Shown here: positions 1 to 6,342 of the stretch, piece by piece
How positions within the stretch are numbered: the first letter of the stretch is position 1
How the letters are laid out: every line of letters begins with the position of its first letter
Assembly: GCA_030151725.1 (NCBI GenBank)
Contig: JASLDD010000248.1
Location: 1 to 11,688, forward strand
DNA from: Solirubrobacteraceae bacterium
Lineage (GTDB): Bacteria; Actinomycetota; Thermoleophilia; Solirubrobacterales; Solirubrobacteraceae
Direction of reading: 5' to 3'
DNA: 11,688 nucleotides
The notes under the pieces: model-generated
The model's input: the letters and a program-made list of their open reading frames with translations, nothing else
Database searches by the model: none
What the model was told of the DNA's origin: nothing
Position numbers and translations under genes: made by a program

Positions 1-721
1 CCGCGGATCCCATCAGGTCACGCGCCCGTCGCAGATGCCCAGGCGCCGTGGCACCCACAACCGCTCCCACGTCGCTCAGGCCGCTCTCTCCCACGTTGGC
101 CACGCCCATCTCCTGCACCATCGCAGCCATCCGCTGCCACACCGTCTCCTCAGAGCCCCCGACCTCCAGATCCTCGAAGTCGGCGGCCCCCGGATTGGAC
201 GTGCGCACGAGCACCAGCACGCCCGCTCCCTGCTCACGCGCCTCTCGCACGAACGGCTGCACCGCATCGGCGCCCATCAGCGGATTGACCGTGACCATGT
301 CCGCGCCCAAGCCATCCACATGTCCGAATGGTGTCTCCATCCCGCCCATCAGCGCGCTCGCATACGCGCCCGCGCTCACATCGATGTCTCCGCGCTTGCC
401 GTCGGCGATCACCAGCAGACCCGCCGCATGCGCATGCGCCACCACCTCGCCCAGCACCGCCCACCCAGGCGCCCCCAGCACCTCAAAGCGCGCCAACTGG
501 GGCTTCACCGCCACACACGCTCCGGCCGTCGCGTCTATCAGCGCGCGGCAATGTGCCAGTACGGCGCCAGCCGCCGCGCCGTACTGCTGCTCCCCGTCTT
601 CGTCTTCCCCGCTTCCCGGCCACAGATCCGACGGATCCGGGTCGAGGCCAAGGACCAGCTGTGACTCGCGCGTCGCTACCCGCGCGGCCAGTGTGTCACC
701 GAAGGGGCGACCCGGCTTCAG
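1..721 (-). CDS. pyrF: Orotidine 5'-phosphate decarboxylase (type 2), 3'-truncated by the window edge
   Basis: Decarboxylates OMP to UMP, the last step of de novo pyrimidine synthesis, in the cytosol. Reading the minus strand from 721 gives 240 residues with no stop. Visible motifs are GLDPDP (about 25-30, binding Asp), VAVKPQLARFE (about 70-80) and ADGKRGDI (about 106-113), the signature with the catalytic Lys of the longer bacterial/mycobacterial class. A later NPLMG segment (about 146-150) and the TSNPGA loop also fit. Roughly 30-40 C-terminal residues should lie beyond position 1. There is no ATG, GTG or TTG ahead of the conserved FGDTLAARV start region; the next in-frame GTG lies beyond the GLDPDP motif. 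The best start is CTG at 721-719, overlapping the TGA of the upstream HU gene, with GAAGGG just before it. Translational coupling to HU is inferred. Family assignment is firm; the start codon is not. Confidence 0.93.
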   Translation of the reverse strand, partial: MKPGRPFGDTLAARVATRESQLVLGLDPDPSDLWPGSGEDEDGEQQYGAAAGAVLAHCRALIDATAGACVAVKPQLARFEVLGAPGWAVLGEVVAHAHAAGLLVIADGKRGDIDVSAGAYASALMGGMETPFGHVDGLGADMVTVNPLMGADAVQPFVREAREQGAGVLVLVRTSNPGAADFEDLEVGGSEETVWQRMAAMVQEMGVANVGESGLSDVGAVVGATAPGHLRRARDLMGSA

Positions 722-996
722 CGACCCTTCACCGCGCTCTTCAGGCCGCTTCCCGCCGTGAAGCGGGGCACGCGTGAGGCCGCAATCTGAATCCGCTCGC
801 CCGTGCGCGGGTTCACTCCAGCCCGCGCTCCCCGCTCGCTCACGTGGAACTTGCCAAACCCGGACACCGTCACGTCGCTGCCACGACGCAGCGCGTCCTC
901 CACAGTGGCGAGCACCGCGTCCACCGCCCGCGCGGCATCCTGCTTGGTCAGGTCAGCGCGGTCGGCAACCTGGTCAACCAGCTCGGACTTCGTCAC
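718..996 (-). CDS. hup: HU-family DNA-binding protein
   Basis: A 92-residue nucleoid-associated protein of the HU/IHF family, which binds and bends DNA as a dimer. The N-terminal helical half (about 1-40) starts TKSELVDQVA. The beta-arm half carries GFGKF (46-50) and the arm tip NPRTGE (62-67), with the Pro that normally intercalates between base pairs; the C-terminus is KSAVKGR. Length equals the usual about 90 residues, without the long Lys/Ala-rich tail found on mycobacterial HupB. The start is GTG at 996-994, supported by GAGGAGGG at 1008-1001, five bases upstream. Its stop overlaps the proposed CTG start of pyrF. A TAGCTT -10-like hexamer lies about 20 nt before the ribosome site. Whether it acts as HU or in a more specialised role cannot be told from sequence. 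Confidence 0.95.
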   Translation of the reverse strand: MTKSELVDQVADRADLTKQDAARAVDAVLATVEDALRRGSDVTVSGFGKFHVSERGARAGVNPRTGERIQIAASRVPRFTAGSGLKSAVKGR

Positions 997-1000
997 TTCG

Positions 1001-1008
1001 CCCTCCTC
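1001..1008 (-). promoter_or_regulatory. Shine-Dalgarno site of the HU gene
   Basis: The minus strand reads GAGGAGGG five bases before the GTG start at 996. It is one of the strongest ribosome sites in the window and fixes the GTG as the HU start. Confidence 0.85.
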
Positions 1009-1029
1009 GTTCGTAAAACCGTTCCGCCG

Positions 1030-1035
1030 AAGCTA
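1030..1035 (-). promoter_or_regulatory. Candidate -10 hexamer for HU-pyrF
   Basis: The minus strand reads TAGCTT in the 78-bp divergent gap between HU and the small membrane protein gene. A start of transcription 6-8 nt downstream would give a short leader holding the ribosome site. I see no convincing -35 box, so the call rests on the TAnnnT match and position only. Confidence 0.35.
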
Positions 1036-1062
1036 ACACCGCGAGCGGACAGGCGCATCCGC

Positions 1063-1068
1063 CACAAT
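1063..1068 (+). promoter_or_regulatory. Candidate -10 hexamer, leaderless arrangement
   Basis: CACAAT ends 6 nt before the ATG at 1075, and no ribosome site is visible in between. If used, transcription would begin at or next to the A of the ATG, giving a leaderless mRNA. The match to TAnnnT is imperfect at the first base and no -35 box is clear. Confidence 0.3.
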
Positions 1069-1074
1069 ACCGCC

Positions 1075-1215
1075 ATGGCCGTCTCCCGCATCGCATGGAT
1101 CGTCACAGTTTTCGTCGCCCTCATAACCGCCGTGCTGCTGCTCATCTCCGGCTACACCGGCTACGCCGGCCTCGGGGTTGCCGTCGCTGCCTCCGCCGCC
1201 ATCAATCTTCTTTAG
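1075..1215 (+). CDS. Small hydrophobic membrane protein, 46 residues
   Basis: Encodes 46 residues from ATG 1075 to TAG 1213-1215. The protein is almost entirely hydrophobic: segments at about 5-24 (rich in Ile, Val, Leu) and 27-46 (Ala/Val-rich) are separated by a SGYTGY turn, so it should be a two-pass helical hairpin in the cytoplasmic membrane. It lacks a cleavable signal peptide, enzyme motif or Cys pair. An open frame continues far upstream without the hydrophobic character, so the first in-frame ATG near the membrane segment is preferred. It is divergent from HU and convergent with rdgB, with four bases between the two stops. I recall similar short proteins at this place in related genomes but cannot verify it here. 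Function unknown. Confidence 0.68.
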   Translation: MAVSRIAWIVTVFVALITAVLLLISGYTGYAGLGVAVAASAAINLL

Positions 1216-1219
1216 ACGA

Positions 1220-1795
1220 TCAAGCGGCCAGCCACGCGAGCATCGCCCGCGCCGCGCGGCCGCGATGGCTGATCGCATCCTTCTGATCGTCTGACAGCTC
1301 CGCCATCGTCACCCCGCCCGGGCCGTCGTCGGGCAGGAACGCCGGGTCGTAGCCAAACCCGCCCTCGCCTCTCGGCTCGCTCGCCAGCCGCCCGCCGCAG
1401 CGCCCTTCGAACACTCGCTCCAAGTCGCCGCGCGGGTCGACATACGCGATCGCGCACACGTACTCCAGGGCGCTCCCCGCAGGCGCCTCGCGCAGGAGCT
1501 TCGCCAGGTTCTCCCCATCGCTCGCATGCTCACCCGCATAACGCGCCGAGCGTACTCCGGGAGCCCCGCCCAGGGCCGCCGCTGAGATCCCCGAATCATC
1601 AGCAATGCTCACCCGGCCCGTGGCTTGCGCCGCCGCCCTTGCCTTCCCCAGCGCGTTCTCCGCGAACGTCTCCCCATCCTCCGGCGGCAGGCTCACCGTG
1701 TCCGGGAGCACGTCCACCCCGTACTCCCCGTCCCCCAGCAGCCGCTCGAACTCGCGTCGCTTGTGCTCGTTGTGCGTCGAAAGCAGAAGCCTCAA
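1220..1795 (-). CDS. rdgB: XTP/dITP diphosphatase (non-canonical purine NTP pyrophosphatase)
   Basis: A 191-residue Ham1/RdgB-family enzyme that hydrolyses XTP, ITP and dITP to monophosphates and so keeps deaminated purines out of DNA and RNA. Motifs in order: STHNEHK (6-12, nucleotide binding), ETFAENALGKA (42-52), ADDSG (65-69, metal and catalytic Asp), GVRSARYAG (80-88), GGFGYDP (145-151, base recognition) and SHRGRA (176-181). Length is typical. It starts with TTG at 1795-1793, preceded by GGGGAG seven bases upstream that overlaps the rph stop codon; only 12 bases separate the genes, so they form one operon. Its stop converges with the stop of the small membrane protein gene, leaving no room for a dedicated terminator. 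Confidence 0.96.
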   Translation of the reverse strand: MRLLLSTHNEHKRREFERLLGDGEYGVDVLPDTVSLPPEDGETFAENALGKARAAAQATGRVSIADDSGISAAALGGAPGVRSARYAGEHASDGENLAKLLREAPAGSALEYVCAIAYVDPRGDLERVFEGRCGGRLASEPRGEGGFGYDPAFLPDDGPGGVTMAELSDDQKDAISHRGRAARAMLAWLAA

Positions 1796-1807
1796 CCGCG
1801 CGCTCCC

Positions 1808-2551
1808 CTACGCAGGTGCTGCGCTGCCGATGGCCTGCTCCTGGATCGATCGCAGCTGCTCGATGCCCGCGCCCGCAAGACCCAGCAGCTCATCCAGGTG
1901 CGCCCGCGACAGCGGCGTGCGCTCAGCCGTCGCCTGCACCTCCACCAGACCGCCCTCCCCCGTCATCACCACATTCGCATCGACCTCCGCAGTCGAGTCC
2001 TCCGGGTAGTCCAGGTCGAGCATCGCCACCCCCTCGATCATCCCGCACGACACCGCCGCCACCGAGCCGTTCAACGGCGAGCGCTCGAGCTTTCCCGACG
2101 CCTGCAGCTTCGCGCACGCCAGCGCCAGCGCCACATATGCCCCCGTGATCGACGCGCAGCGCGTGCCGCCGTCCGCCTGCAGGACATCGCAATCGAGGTA
2201 GATCGTCCGCTCTCCCAGCGCCTGGAAGTCCACCACCCCACGCAGCGCGCGGCCGATCAGACGCTGGATCTCAACCGTTCTGCCGTCCTGGCGGCCGCGA
2301 CTGGCGTCGCGCTGCTTGCGCTCACCCGTGGAGGCCGGCAGCATCCCATACTCCGCCGTCACCCATCCACGGCCCTTGCCCGCCATCCAGCGCGGGACGC
2401 TCTCCTGCGCCGAGGCCGTGCAGATCACCCGCGTCTCCCCCACCGAGATCAGCGCCGACCCCGTCGCCGTGCGCATGAACCCCGGCTCGATCGTCGTCGG
2501 GCGCATTTCATCCGGGCCACGCCCGTAACTGCGGTTTGGAGATGGGCTCAT
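1808..2551 (-). CDS. rph: Ribonuclease PH
   Basis: A phosphorolytic 3'-5' exoribonuclease that trims the 3' ends of tRNA precursors, active as a ring-shaped hexamer. The 247-residue protein shows the family layout: RGPDEMRP (11-18), ISVGETRVICTASAQE (35-50), GKGRGWVTAEYGMLP (58-72), TGERKQRDASRGRQDGR (75-91), EIQRLIGRALR (94-104, phosphate-binding Arg), LDCDVLQADGGTRCASITGA (119-138) and LDLDYPEDSTAEVDAN (178-193, catalytic Asp residues). The usual length is about 240. I chose ATG 2551-2549; two in-frame ATGs at 2563 and 2560 and an ATG at 2614 are alternatives with no better ribosome site. The start overlaps the divergent glycosyltransferase ATG by two bases. rdgB follows 12 bases downstream, the arrangement also found in mycobacteria. 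Confidence 0.96.
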   Translation of the reverse strand: MSPSPNRSYGRGPDEMRPTTIEPGFMRTATGSALISVGETRVICTASAQESVPRWMAGKGRGWVTAEYGMLPASTGERKQRDASRGRQDGRTVEIQRLIGRALRGVVDFQALGERTIYLDCDVLQADGGTRCASITGAYVALALACAKLQASGKLERSPLNGSVAAVSCGMIEGVAMLDLDYPEDSTAEVDANVVMTGEGGLVEVQATAERTPLSRAHLDELLGLAGAGIEQLRSIQEQAIGSAAPA

Positions 2552-3557
2552 GCAGGCCATCATTCCAGAGCGATACCGTCGGGGCCTCTTGCGCGCACTC
2601 GTCGTCTCAAACATGCTTCCCGACGCCGCCCATCCCGAGCGCGGGCGCTTCGTGCGCGATCAAGTCTCAGCGCTTCAGAGTCTCGACGGGCTTCACGTCG
2701 AGCTGTTCGAGTTCGCGCCTGGCATGCGCTCCCTCGCTCGCGCCGCCATCCAGCTGCGCCGGGCGTATGGCGGTACCTCCACGCTCAGCCGCCGCCCCTC
2801 CTCCCCGCCACTCGACATCGTCCACGCCCACTTCGGCCTCACAGCCTGGCCCACCCTGGGCGTGAGCGCGCGCGTCCGCGCCCTGACCGTCCACGGGACC
2901 GACCTGCGCGCCACTCGCACCCGCCTCGCCACCGCCGCCGTGCTGCCCGCCGTCGGCCTGCTCGCCGCCGTCTCGACTTCCCTCGTCGCCGAGATCCCCG
3001 GCGCGGCCGCGCGCAGCCGCGCCAAGGTGCTCCCTTGCGGCATCGCCCTGGAGCGCTTCCAGGTGCTCCCGCGTAAGGACGCACGAACCGCGCTCGGGCT
3101 CGACCCCGACCGTCCCTACCTGCTGTTCCCCGCCGACCCCGCCCGCCCCGAGAAGCGCTACGATCGCGCGCTCGCCCTCGCGCAGGCCGTGGGCGTCGAG
3201 CTGCATGCTCTCGGCGGAGTCGAGCCCGAGCGCGTGGGGCTGTGGATCAACGGCGCAAGCGTCGTCCTCGTGCCATCCGAGCGCGAGGGCTTCGGCTTGG
3301 CCGTCCTCGAGGCGCTCGCCTGCAACGTCCCCGTGCTGGCCACACCCGTAGGCGTCCATGTCGAGGCCCTCTCCTTGGTGCCCGGCACGCTGTGTGAGCC
3401 CTTCAACCTGGAGCGCTGGCGCGCCGCCCTCGAGCCCCATCTGCAGACACCCGACCCGCGTGTCGAGGGACGCGACAGCGCCGCCCGCTTCTCCGCACAG
3501 GTGATGGCCGAGCGCGTGCACGCCGCCTGGCTCGAGGCGCTGCAGCAGTCCGGGTAG
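2550..3557 (+). CDS. GT-B fold glycosyltransferase, GT4-like
   Basis: A 335-residue glycosyltransferase that should move a sugar from a nucleotide donor to an unknown acceptor at the cytoplasmic face of the membrane. The N-terminal Rossmann-like domain shows RALVVSNMLPD (15-25) and FVRDQVSAL (34-42); VHAHFGLTAWPTL (91-103) and TVHGTDLR (113-120) follow. The C-terminal domain has LPCGIALERF (161-170), LLFPADPARPEKRYD (191-205) and the donor-binding EX7E element, EGFGLAVLE, at 246-254, then PVLATPVGVHVEAL. It is somewhat shorter than typical GT4 enzymes (about 370-400). ATG 2550 has GGAG eight bases upstream. A TTG at 2589 would give an N-terminus (MRALVVSN) closer to the family start and would separate it from rph; I keep 2550 with reservation. 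Donor and acceptor cannot be deduced. Confidence 0.9.
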   Translation: MQAIIPERYRRGLLRALVVSNMLPDAAHPERGRFVRDQVSALQSLDGLHVELFEFAPGMRSLARAAIQLRRAYGGTSTLSRRPSSPPLDIVHAHFGLTAWPTLGVSARVRALTVHGTDLRATRTRLATAAVLPAVGLLAAVSTSLVAEIPGAAARSRAKVLPCGIALERFQVLPRKDARTALGLDPDRPYLLFPADPARPEKRYDRALALAQAVGVELHALGGVEPERVGLWINGASVVLVPSEREGFGLAVLEALACNVPVLATPVGVHVEALSLVPGTLCEPFNLERWRAALEPHLQTPDPRVEGRDSAARFSAQVMAERVHAAWLEALQQSG

Positions 3558-3566
3558 GGGTCGGGG

Positions 3567-3572
3567 TAGCAT
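3567..3572 (+). promoter_or_regulatory. Candidate -10 hexamer for the zinc-ribbon gene pair
   Basis: TAGCAT lies in the 24-bp gap after the glycosyltransferase stop, nine bases before the GTG at 3582. There is no ribosome site between them, which points to a leaderless transcript. No -35 box is recognisable. Confidence 0.4.
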
Positions 3573-3581
3573 GGATCGGCT

Positions 3582-4325
3582 GTGAATCAGATATCTGGCA
3601 CAACGCCTGCAGCCGACCCCGCGTCGATGCCACAGGACAGCCCCACTGCCACTCCCGTCGAGTCGGCCCAGGAGGTTCAGTCCGGGTTCGGCTCGCGCGG
3701 TCGCGCCCGTCGTCGCGCCCGCTTCCTGCGCAAAGCCCGCGAGCTCGCCTACCGCGACCTCGGCGGCCTCGTCTTCAACCTGCACCGCTTCGGCCAGCGA
3801 AACGACGCCCTCGTGCTCGCCAAGCTGACGACCCTCGGCCACATCGACACCGAGCTGCGCACCATCGAGGGGGCGCTCGGCGAGCGCGAGCCTGTGACCG
3901 TCCTGCGTGAGGCCGGCATAACCGCCTGTCCACGCTGTGCCGCCATCCACTCGAGCGAAGACCACTTCTGCCCCAACTGCGGGCTCTCCATGAGTCGCCA
4001 TGTCGATCTCCCCGTCGCCGGTGCCGCCGTCCCTGCGCCTGCATCGCCCGGCGTCACGCCTGCGCCCGCTGCCATCGCCACGCCCGCGCCGCAGCAGCCG
4101 TCGCCGTCGCCGCCCACGACGGCCCCCACCGTGCCCCCCGTCACGAGCACCCACGTCCCCGTCCCCGCCCACCAACCGCCGCGCGCGCCCACACCGCCCA
4201 CGTCTGCTCAGCCTGCCTCCCCCTCGCCCGCGCCCGCTGAGAAAGCCAGGGCTCCCTCCCCCGCGGGCTCCTCCGACAAGGAGGAAGTCACCGAGATCAT
4301 CCGGCCGGGAGCTCCCGGCTCGTGA
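3582..4325 (+). CDS. Zinc-ribbon protein with helical domain and proline-rich tail
   Basis: A 247-residue protein of unknown function from GTG 3582. Residues 1-37 are low-complexity. A very basic stretch, RGRARRRARFLRKARE (39-54), leads into a probably helical domain (about 50-100: YRDLGGLVFNLHRFGQ, then LAKLTTLGHIDTELRTIEGAL). A zinc ribbon follows, with Cys116 and Cys119 (CPRC) and Cys130 and Cys133 (CPNC). Residues 140-230 are an Ala/Pro/Thr/Ser-rich, presumably disordered linker, and the tail ends DKEEVTEIIRPGAPGS. It has no signal peptide or membrane segment. The helical-plus-ribbon core looks like a family I have seen in this actinobacterial lineage. Its stop overlaps the GTG of the next gene by four bases (GTGA), so the two are translationally coupled. 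The basic patch could contact nucleic acid, but this is a guess. Confidence 0.85.
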   Translation: MNQISGTTPAADPASMPQDSPTATPVESAQEVQSGFGSRGRARRRARFLRKARELAYRDLGGLVFNLHRFGQRNDALVLAKLTTLGHIDTELRTIEGALGEREPVTVLREAGITACPRCAAIHSSEDHFCPNCGLSMSRHVDLPVAGAAVPAPASPGVTPAPAAIATPAPQQPSPSPPTTAPTVPPVTSTHVPVPAHQPPRAPTPPTSAQPASPSPAPAEKARAPSPAGSSDKEEVTEIIRPGAPGS

Positions 4326-4879
4326 GCACCTCCGCGCCCGCGCCCGCCGGCGCACCCCCAGGCACCGCAGCTCCCCCGCCACCGACGCCCACAGCCACCG
4401 CAGGCGAGACCTGTCCCCTGTGCGGTGCGCCTCTGCATCCAACCCAGGAGTGGTGCCTGCAATGCGGCGCCGCCGCCCGCACCCGTCTCGCTGCCTCCCC
4501 CAACTGGAGGGCGCCGCTGCTCACAGCAGTCGTCGTGGCCGTGCTCTCGCTGGGAGTTCTCGCGGCCGCCCTGGTCAAGCTCGCCGGAGGCTCAACCGCT
4601 CAGACACTCGCCACCACCACAACCGTCACCGCTGCCGCCACGCCCACCGTCGCAACCACACCCACCGTCGCAACGACACCCACCATCTCGACCCAGACCA
4701 CACCGGGCGCGAGCGCAGGCACCTCCCCCACGTCGAGCGTTCCCGGTAAAGCGACCACCGGCACCACACAGAAGACTCCCGGCGAAGGCGCCTCAACCAG
4801 GGCGCAGCGCCTGAGCAAACGCACCGGCATCTCCGTCGAACGCCTGCGCAAACTCGGCCTGCTGCCAGGCAAGAAATAG
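4322..4879 (+). CDS. Membrane-anchored zinc-ribbon protein with Thr-rich exposed tail
   Basis: A 185-residue protein from GTG 4322, overlapping the preceding stop. The layout is an Ala/Pro/Thr-rich N-terminus (1-29); a zinc ribbon with Cys31, Cys34, Cys45 and Cys48 (CPLC...CLQC); a single transmembrane helix (about 65-86); a Thr/Ser/Pro-rich stretch (90-155) holding three TPTVAT-type repeats; and a basic C-terminal segment (about 158-185) rich in Arg/Lys and ending LGLLPGKK. The positive residues just before the helix (R53, R55, R64) suggest the ribbon stays in the cytosol and the tail faces outward. The tail contains TGISVERLRKLGLL, which looks like a small helical peptide. Function unknown. 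Coupling to the upstream ribbon protein suggests the two work together, for example as a soluble partner and its membrane anchor. Confidence 0.82.
   Translation: MSTSAPAPAGAPPGTAAPPPPTPTATAGETCPLCGAPLHPTQEWCLQCGAAARTRLAASPNWRAPLLTAVVVAVLSLGVLAAALVKLAGGSTAQTLATTTTVTAAATPTVATTPTVATTPTISTQTTPGASAGTSPTSSVPGKATTGTTQKTPGEGASTRAQRLSKRTGISVERLRKLGLLPGKK
4640..4693 (+). repeat. Three imperfect 18-bp tandem repeats in the zinc-ribbon gene
   Basis: Units begin at 4640, 4658 and 4676. The first two differ by three bases and encode TPTVAT; the third encodes TPTIST. They fall in the Thr-rich segment after the transmembrane helix, where copy number could vary without breaking the frame because the period is a multiple of three. 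Confidence 0.8.
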
Positions 4880-4902
4880 CACCACACGAGGCCGATATCG
4901 CA

Positions 4903-6342
4903 GTGGTGGGCGCCGGGGCAGCCGGGCTCTACGCCGCGCTGTGCGCCGCGCGCGAAGGCGCCCAGGTGGTGCTCATATCGGCCACACCGCTCGCTCAGAC
5001 CGCCAGCTACTGGGCTCAAGGCGGCCTCGCCGCGGCCCTCGCCGACGACGACAGCTTCGAGCTGCACCTAAAGGACACCGAGCTGGCCGGCCGCGCGCTC
5101 GTGCGGCGCTCGGCCGCAGAGATCCTCGTGCGCGAGGCGCCCGACCGCGTCGCCGACCTGCAGGCGCTCGGGGTGCGCTTCGATGCAGATCGCTTCGGGC
5201 GACTCGCCCTCGGCCTGGAGGGCGGGCACTCGGTCAGGAGAGTCGTGCACGCCGGCGGCAGCGCCACCGGCCGTCGCGTGGTGCGCCAGCTCTCGGCACT
5301 CGCCGTCGAGGAGCCACACATCACCGTGCTCGAGGGAGCCCGTGCGCAGGCACTTTGGCGCTCCGATGAGCGCTGCCGCGGGCTCATCTGCGATGACGGC
5401 CGCGTGATCTCAGCGCGCGCCGTGGTGATCGCCACCGGCGGCGCCGCCGCCCTCTGGGCGCGGACCACCAACCCGCCCGGCTCGCAAGGCATCGGCATGC
5501 TGCTCGCCCACGGGGCCGGCGCGGCGCTCGCCGATCTCGAGCTCATGCAATTTCATCCCACAGCCGTCATCGGCGTGCCCGGCAGAGAGGGCTTCCTCGT
5601 GACAGAGGCCATCAGAGGAGAGGGCGCGACCCTGCACGACGCCTCCGGTGAGCGCTTCGTCGAGGAGCTCGCTCCCCGCGATGAGGTCTCACGCGCCATC
5701 CAGGCGCGCCTGGATGAGACCGATGCGAGCTCCGTCGGGCTCGACATGCGCTCCATCGACCCGTCCAACTTCCCCAACGTCGTCGGCGCGCTGCGCGAAG
5801 CCGGCCTCGATCCCACTCGTGAGCTGATCCCCGTGGCGCCCGCCGCCCACTACATGATGGGCGGGATTGTCACCGACCTCGACGCCCGCTCCACCGTGCC
5901 CGGGCTGTATGCCGTCGGCGAGTCCTCCTGCACCGGCCTACACGGAGCCAACCGCCTCGCCTCCAACTCGCTCAGCGAGTGCTTCGTCTTCGCCCGCCGA
6001 GCCGTCGCCCACGCCCTTGCAGGCGACTCCCAGAAGCCACCGGCGGCGAGCGTCGGCGAGATCGAGGCTCTGAGTCAGCTCTCAAAGCCACCGCTGGCCG
6101 ACGCCGCCACACGTGAGTCGCTGTGGCGCGACGCCGGCATCGTGCGCACCGACGAGGGCCTCGGCAGGCTGCTCGAGGCGGCGCATCCCCTCGCCCGGCT
6201 GATCGCTCGCTGCGCCCTTGCGCGCACCGAGAGCCGCGGCGCGCACCTGCGCGTCGAGTACCCCCAGCGCGATCACACGCTCGATCACCGCCACGCTGTC
6301 GTCGATCGCGCCGAGACCATCGCCTGGCAGACCTGGCTTTAG
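4903..6342 (+). CDS. nadB: L-aspartate oxidase
   Basis: An FAD enzyme that oxidises L-aspartate to iminoaspartate, the first step of de novo NAD synthesis, in partnership with NadA. Over 479 residues it shows the dinucleotide loop GAGAAG (3-8), SYWAQGGLAAAL (35-46), EGGHSVRRVVHAGGSATG (106-123), VIATGG (175-180), LMQFHPTAV (214-222), TEAIRGEGA (234-242), PRDEVSRAI (258-266), APAAHYMMGGI (312-322) and GESSCTGLHGANRLASNSLSE (from 339). The last motifs, with PRD..R and PAAHY, separate NadB from plain fumarate reductase flavoproteins. At 479 residues it is shorter than the common 510-540, mainly through a compact C-terminal helical domain. The first canonical start, GTG 4903, begins inside beta-strand 1; in-frame codons before it read EADIA, which looks like native NadB sequence, but no ATG, GTG or TTG precedes them. 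The N-terminus is therefore uncertain. Confidence 0.93.
   Translation: MVGAGAAGLYAALCAAREGAQVVLISATPLAQTASYWAQGGLAAALADDDSFELHLKDTELAGRALVRRSAAEILVREAPDRVADLQALGVRFDADRFGRLALGLEGGHSVRRVVHAGGSATGRRVVRQLSALAVEEPHITVLEGARAQALWRSDERCRGLICDDGRVISARAVVIATGGAAALWARTTNPPGSQGIGMLLAHGAGAALADLELMQFHPTAVIGVPGREGFLVTEAIRGEGATLHDASGERFVEELAPRDEVSRAIQARLDETDASSVGLDMRSIDPSNFPNVVGALREAGLDPTRELIPVAPAAHYMMGGIVTDLDARSTVPGLYAVGESSCTGLHGANRLASNSLSECFVFARRAVAHALAGDSQKPPAASVGEIEALSQLSKPPLADAATRESLWRDAGIVRTDEGLGRLLEAAHPLARLIARCALARTESRGAHLRVEYPQRDHTLDHRHAVVDRAETIAWQTWL

Noticed and set aside
1210..1221. CTTTAGACGATC occurs at the end of the small membrane gene and again at the end of nadB (6338-6349)
   Set aside because: A 12-base match in an 11.7-kb window is expected by chance a few times, and no longer similarity surrounds it.
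1625..3076. A 483-codon plus-strand frame across rdgB, rph and the glycosyltransferase start
   Set aside because: Composition is Arg/His/Pro-rich shadow sequence; the opposite-strand rdgB and rph are certain.
2667..4442. A 591-codon open frame on the minus strand across the glycosyltransferase and zinc-ribbon genes
   Set aside because: It is Gly/Arg/Ala-rich low-complexity sequence without any domain, opposite genes with clear family motifs. Such long antisense frames are normal in GC-rich DNA.
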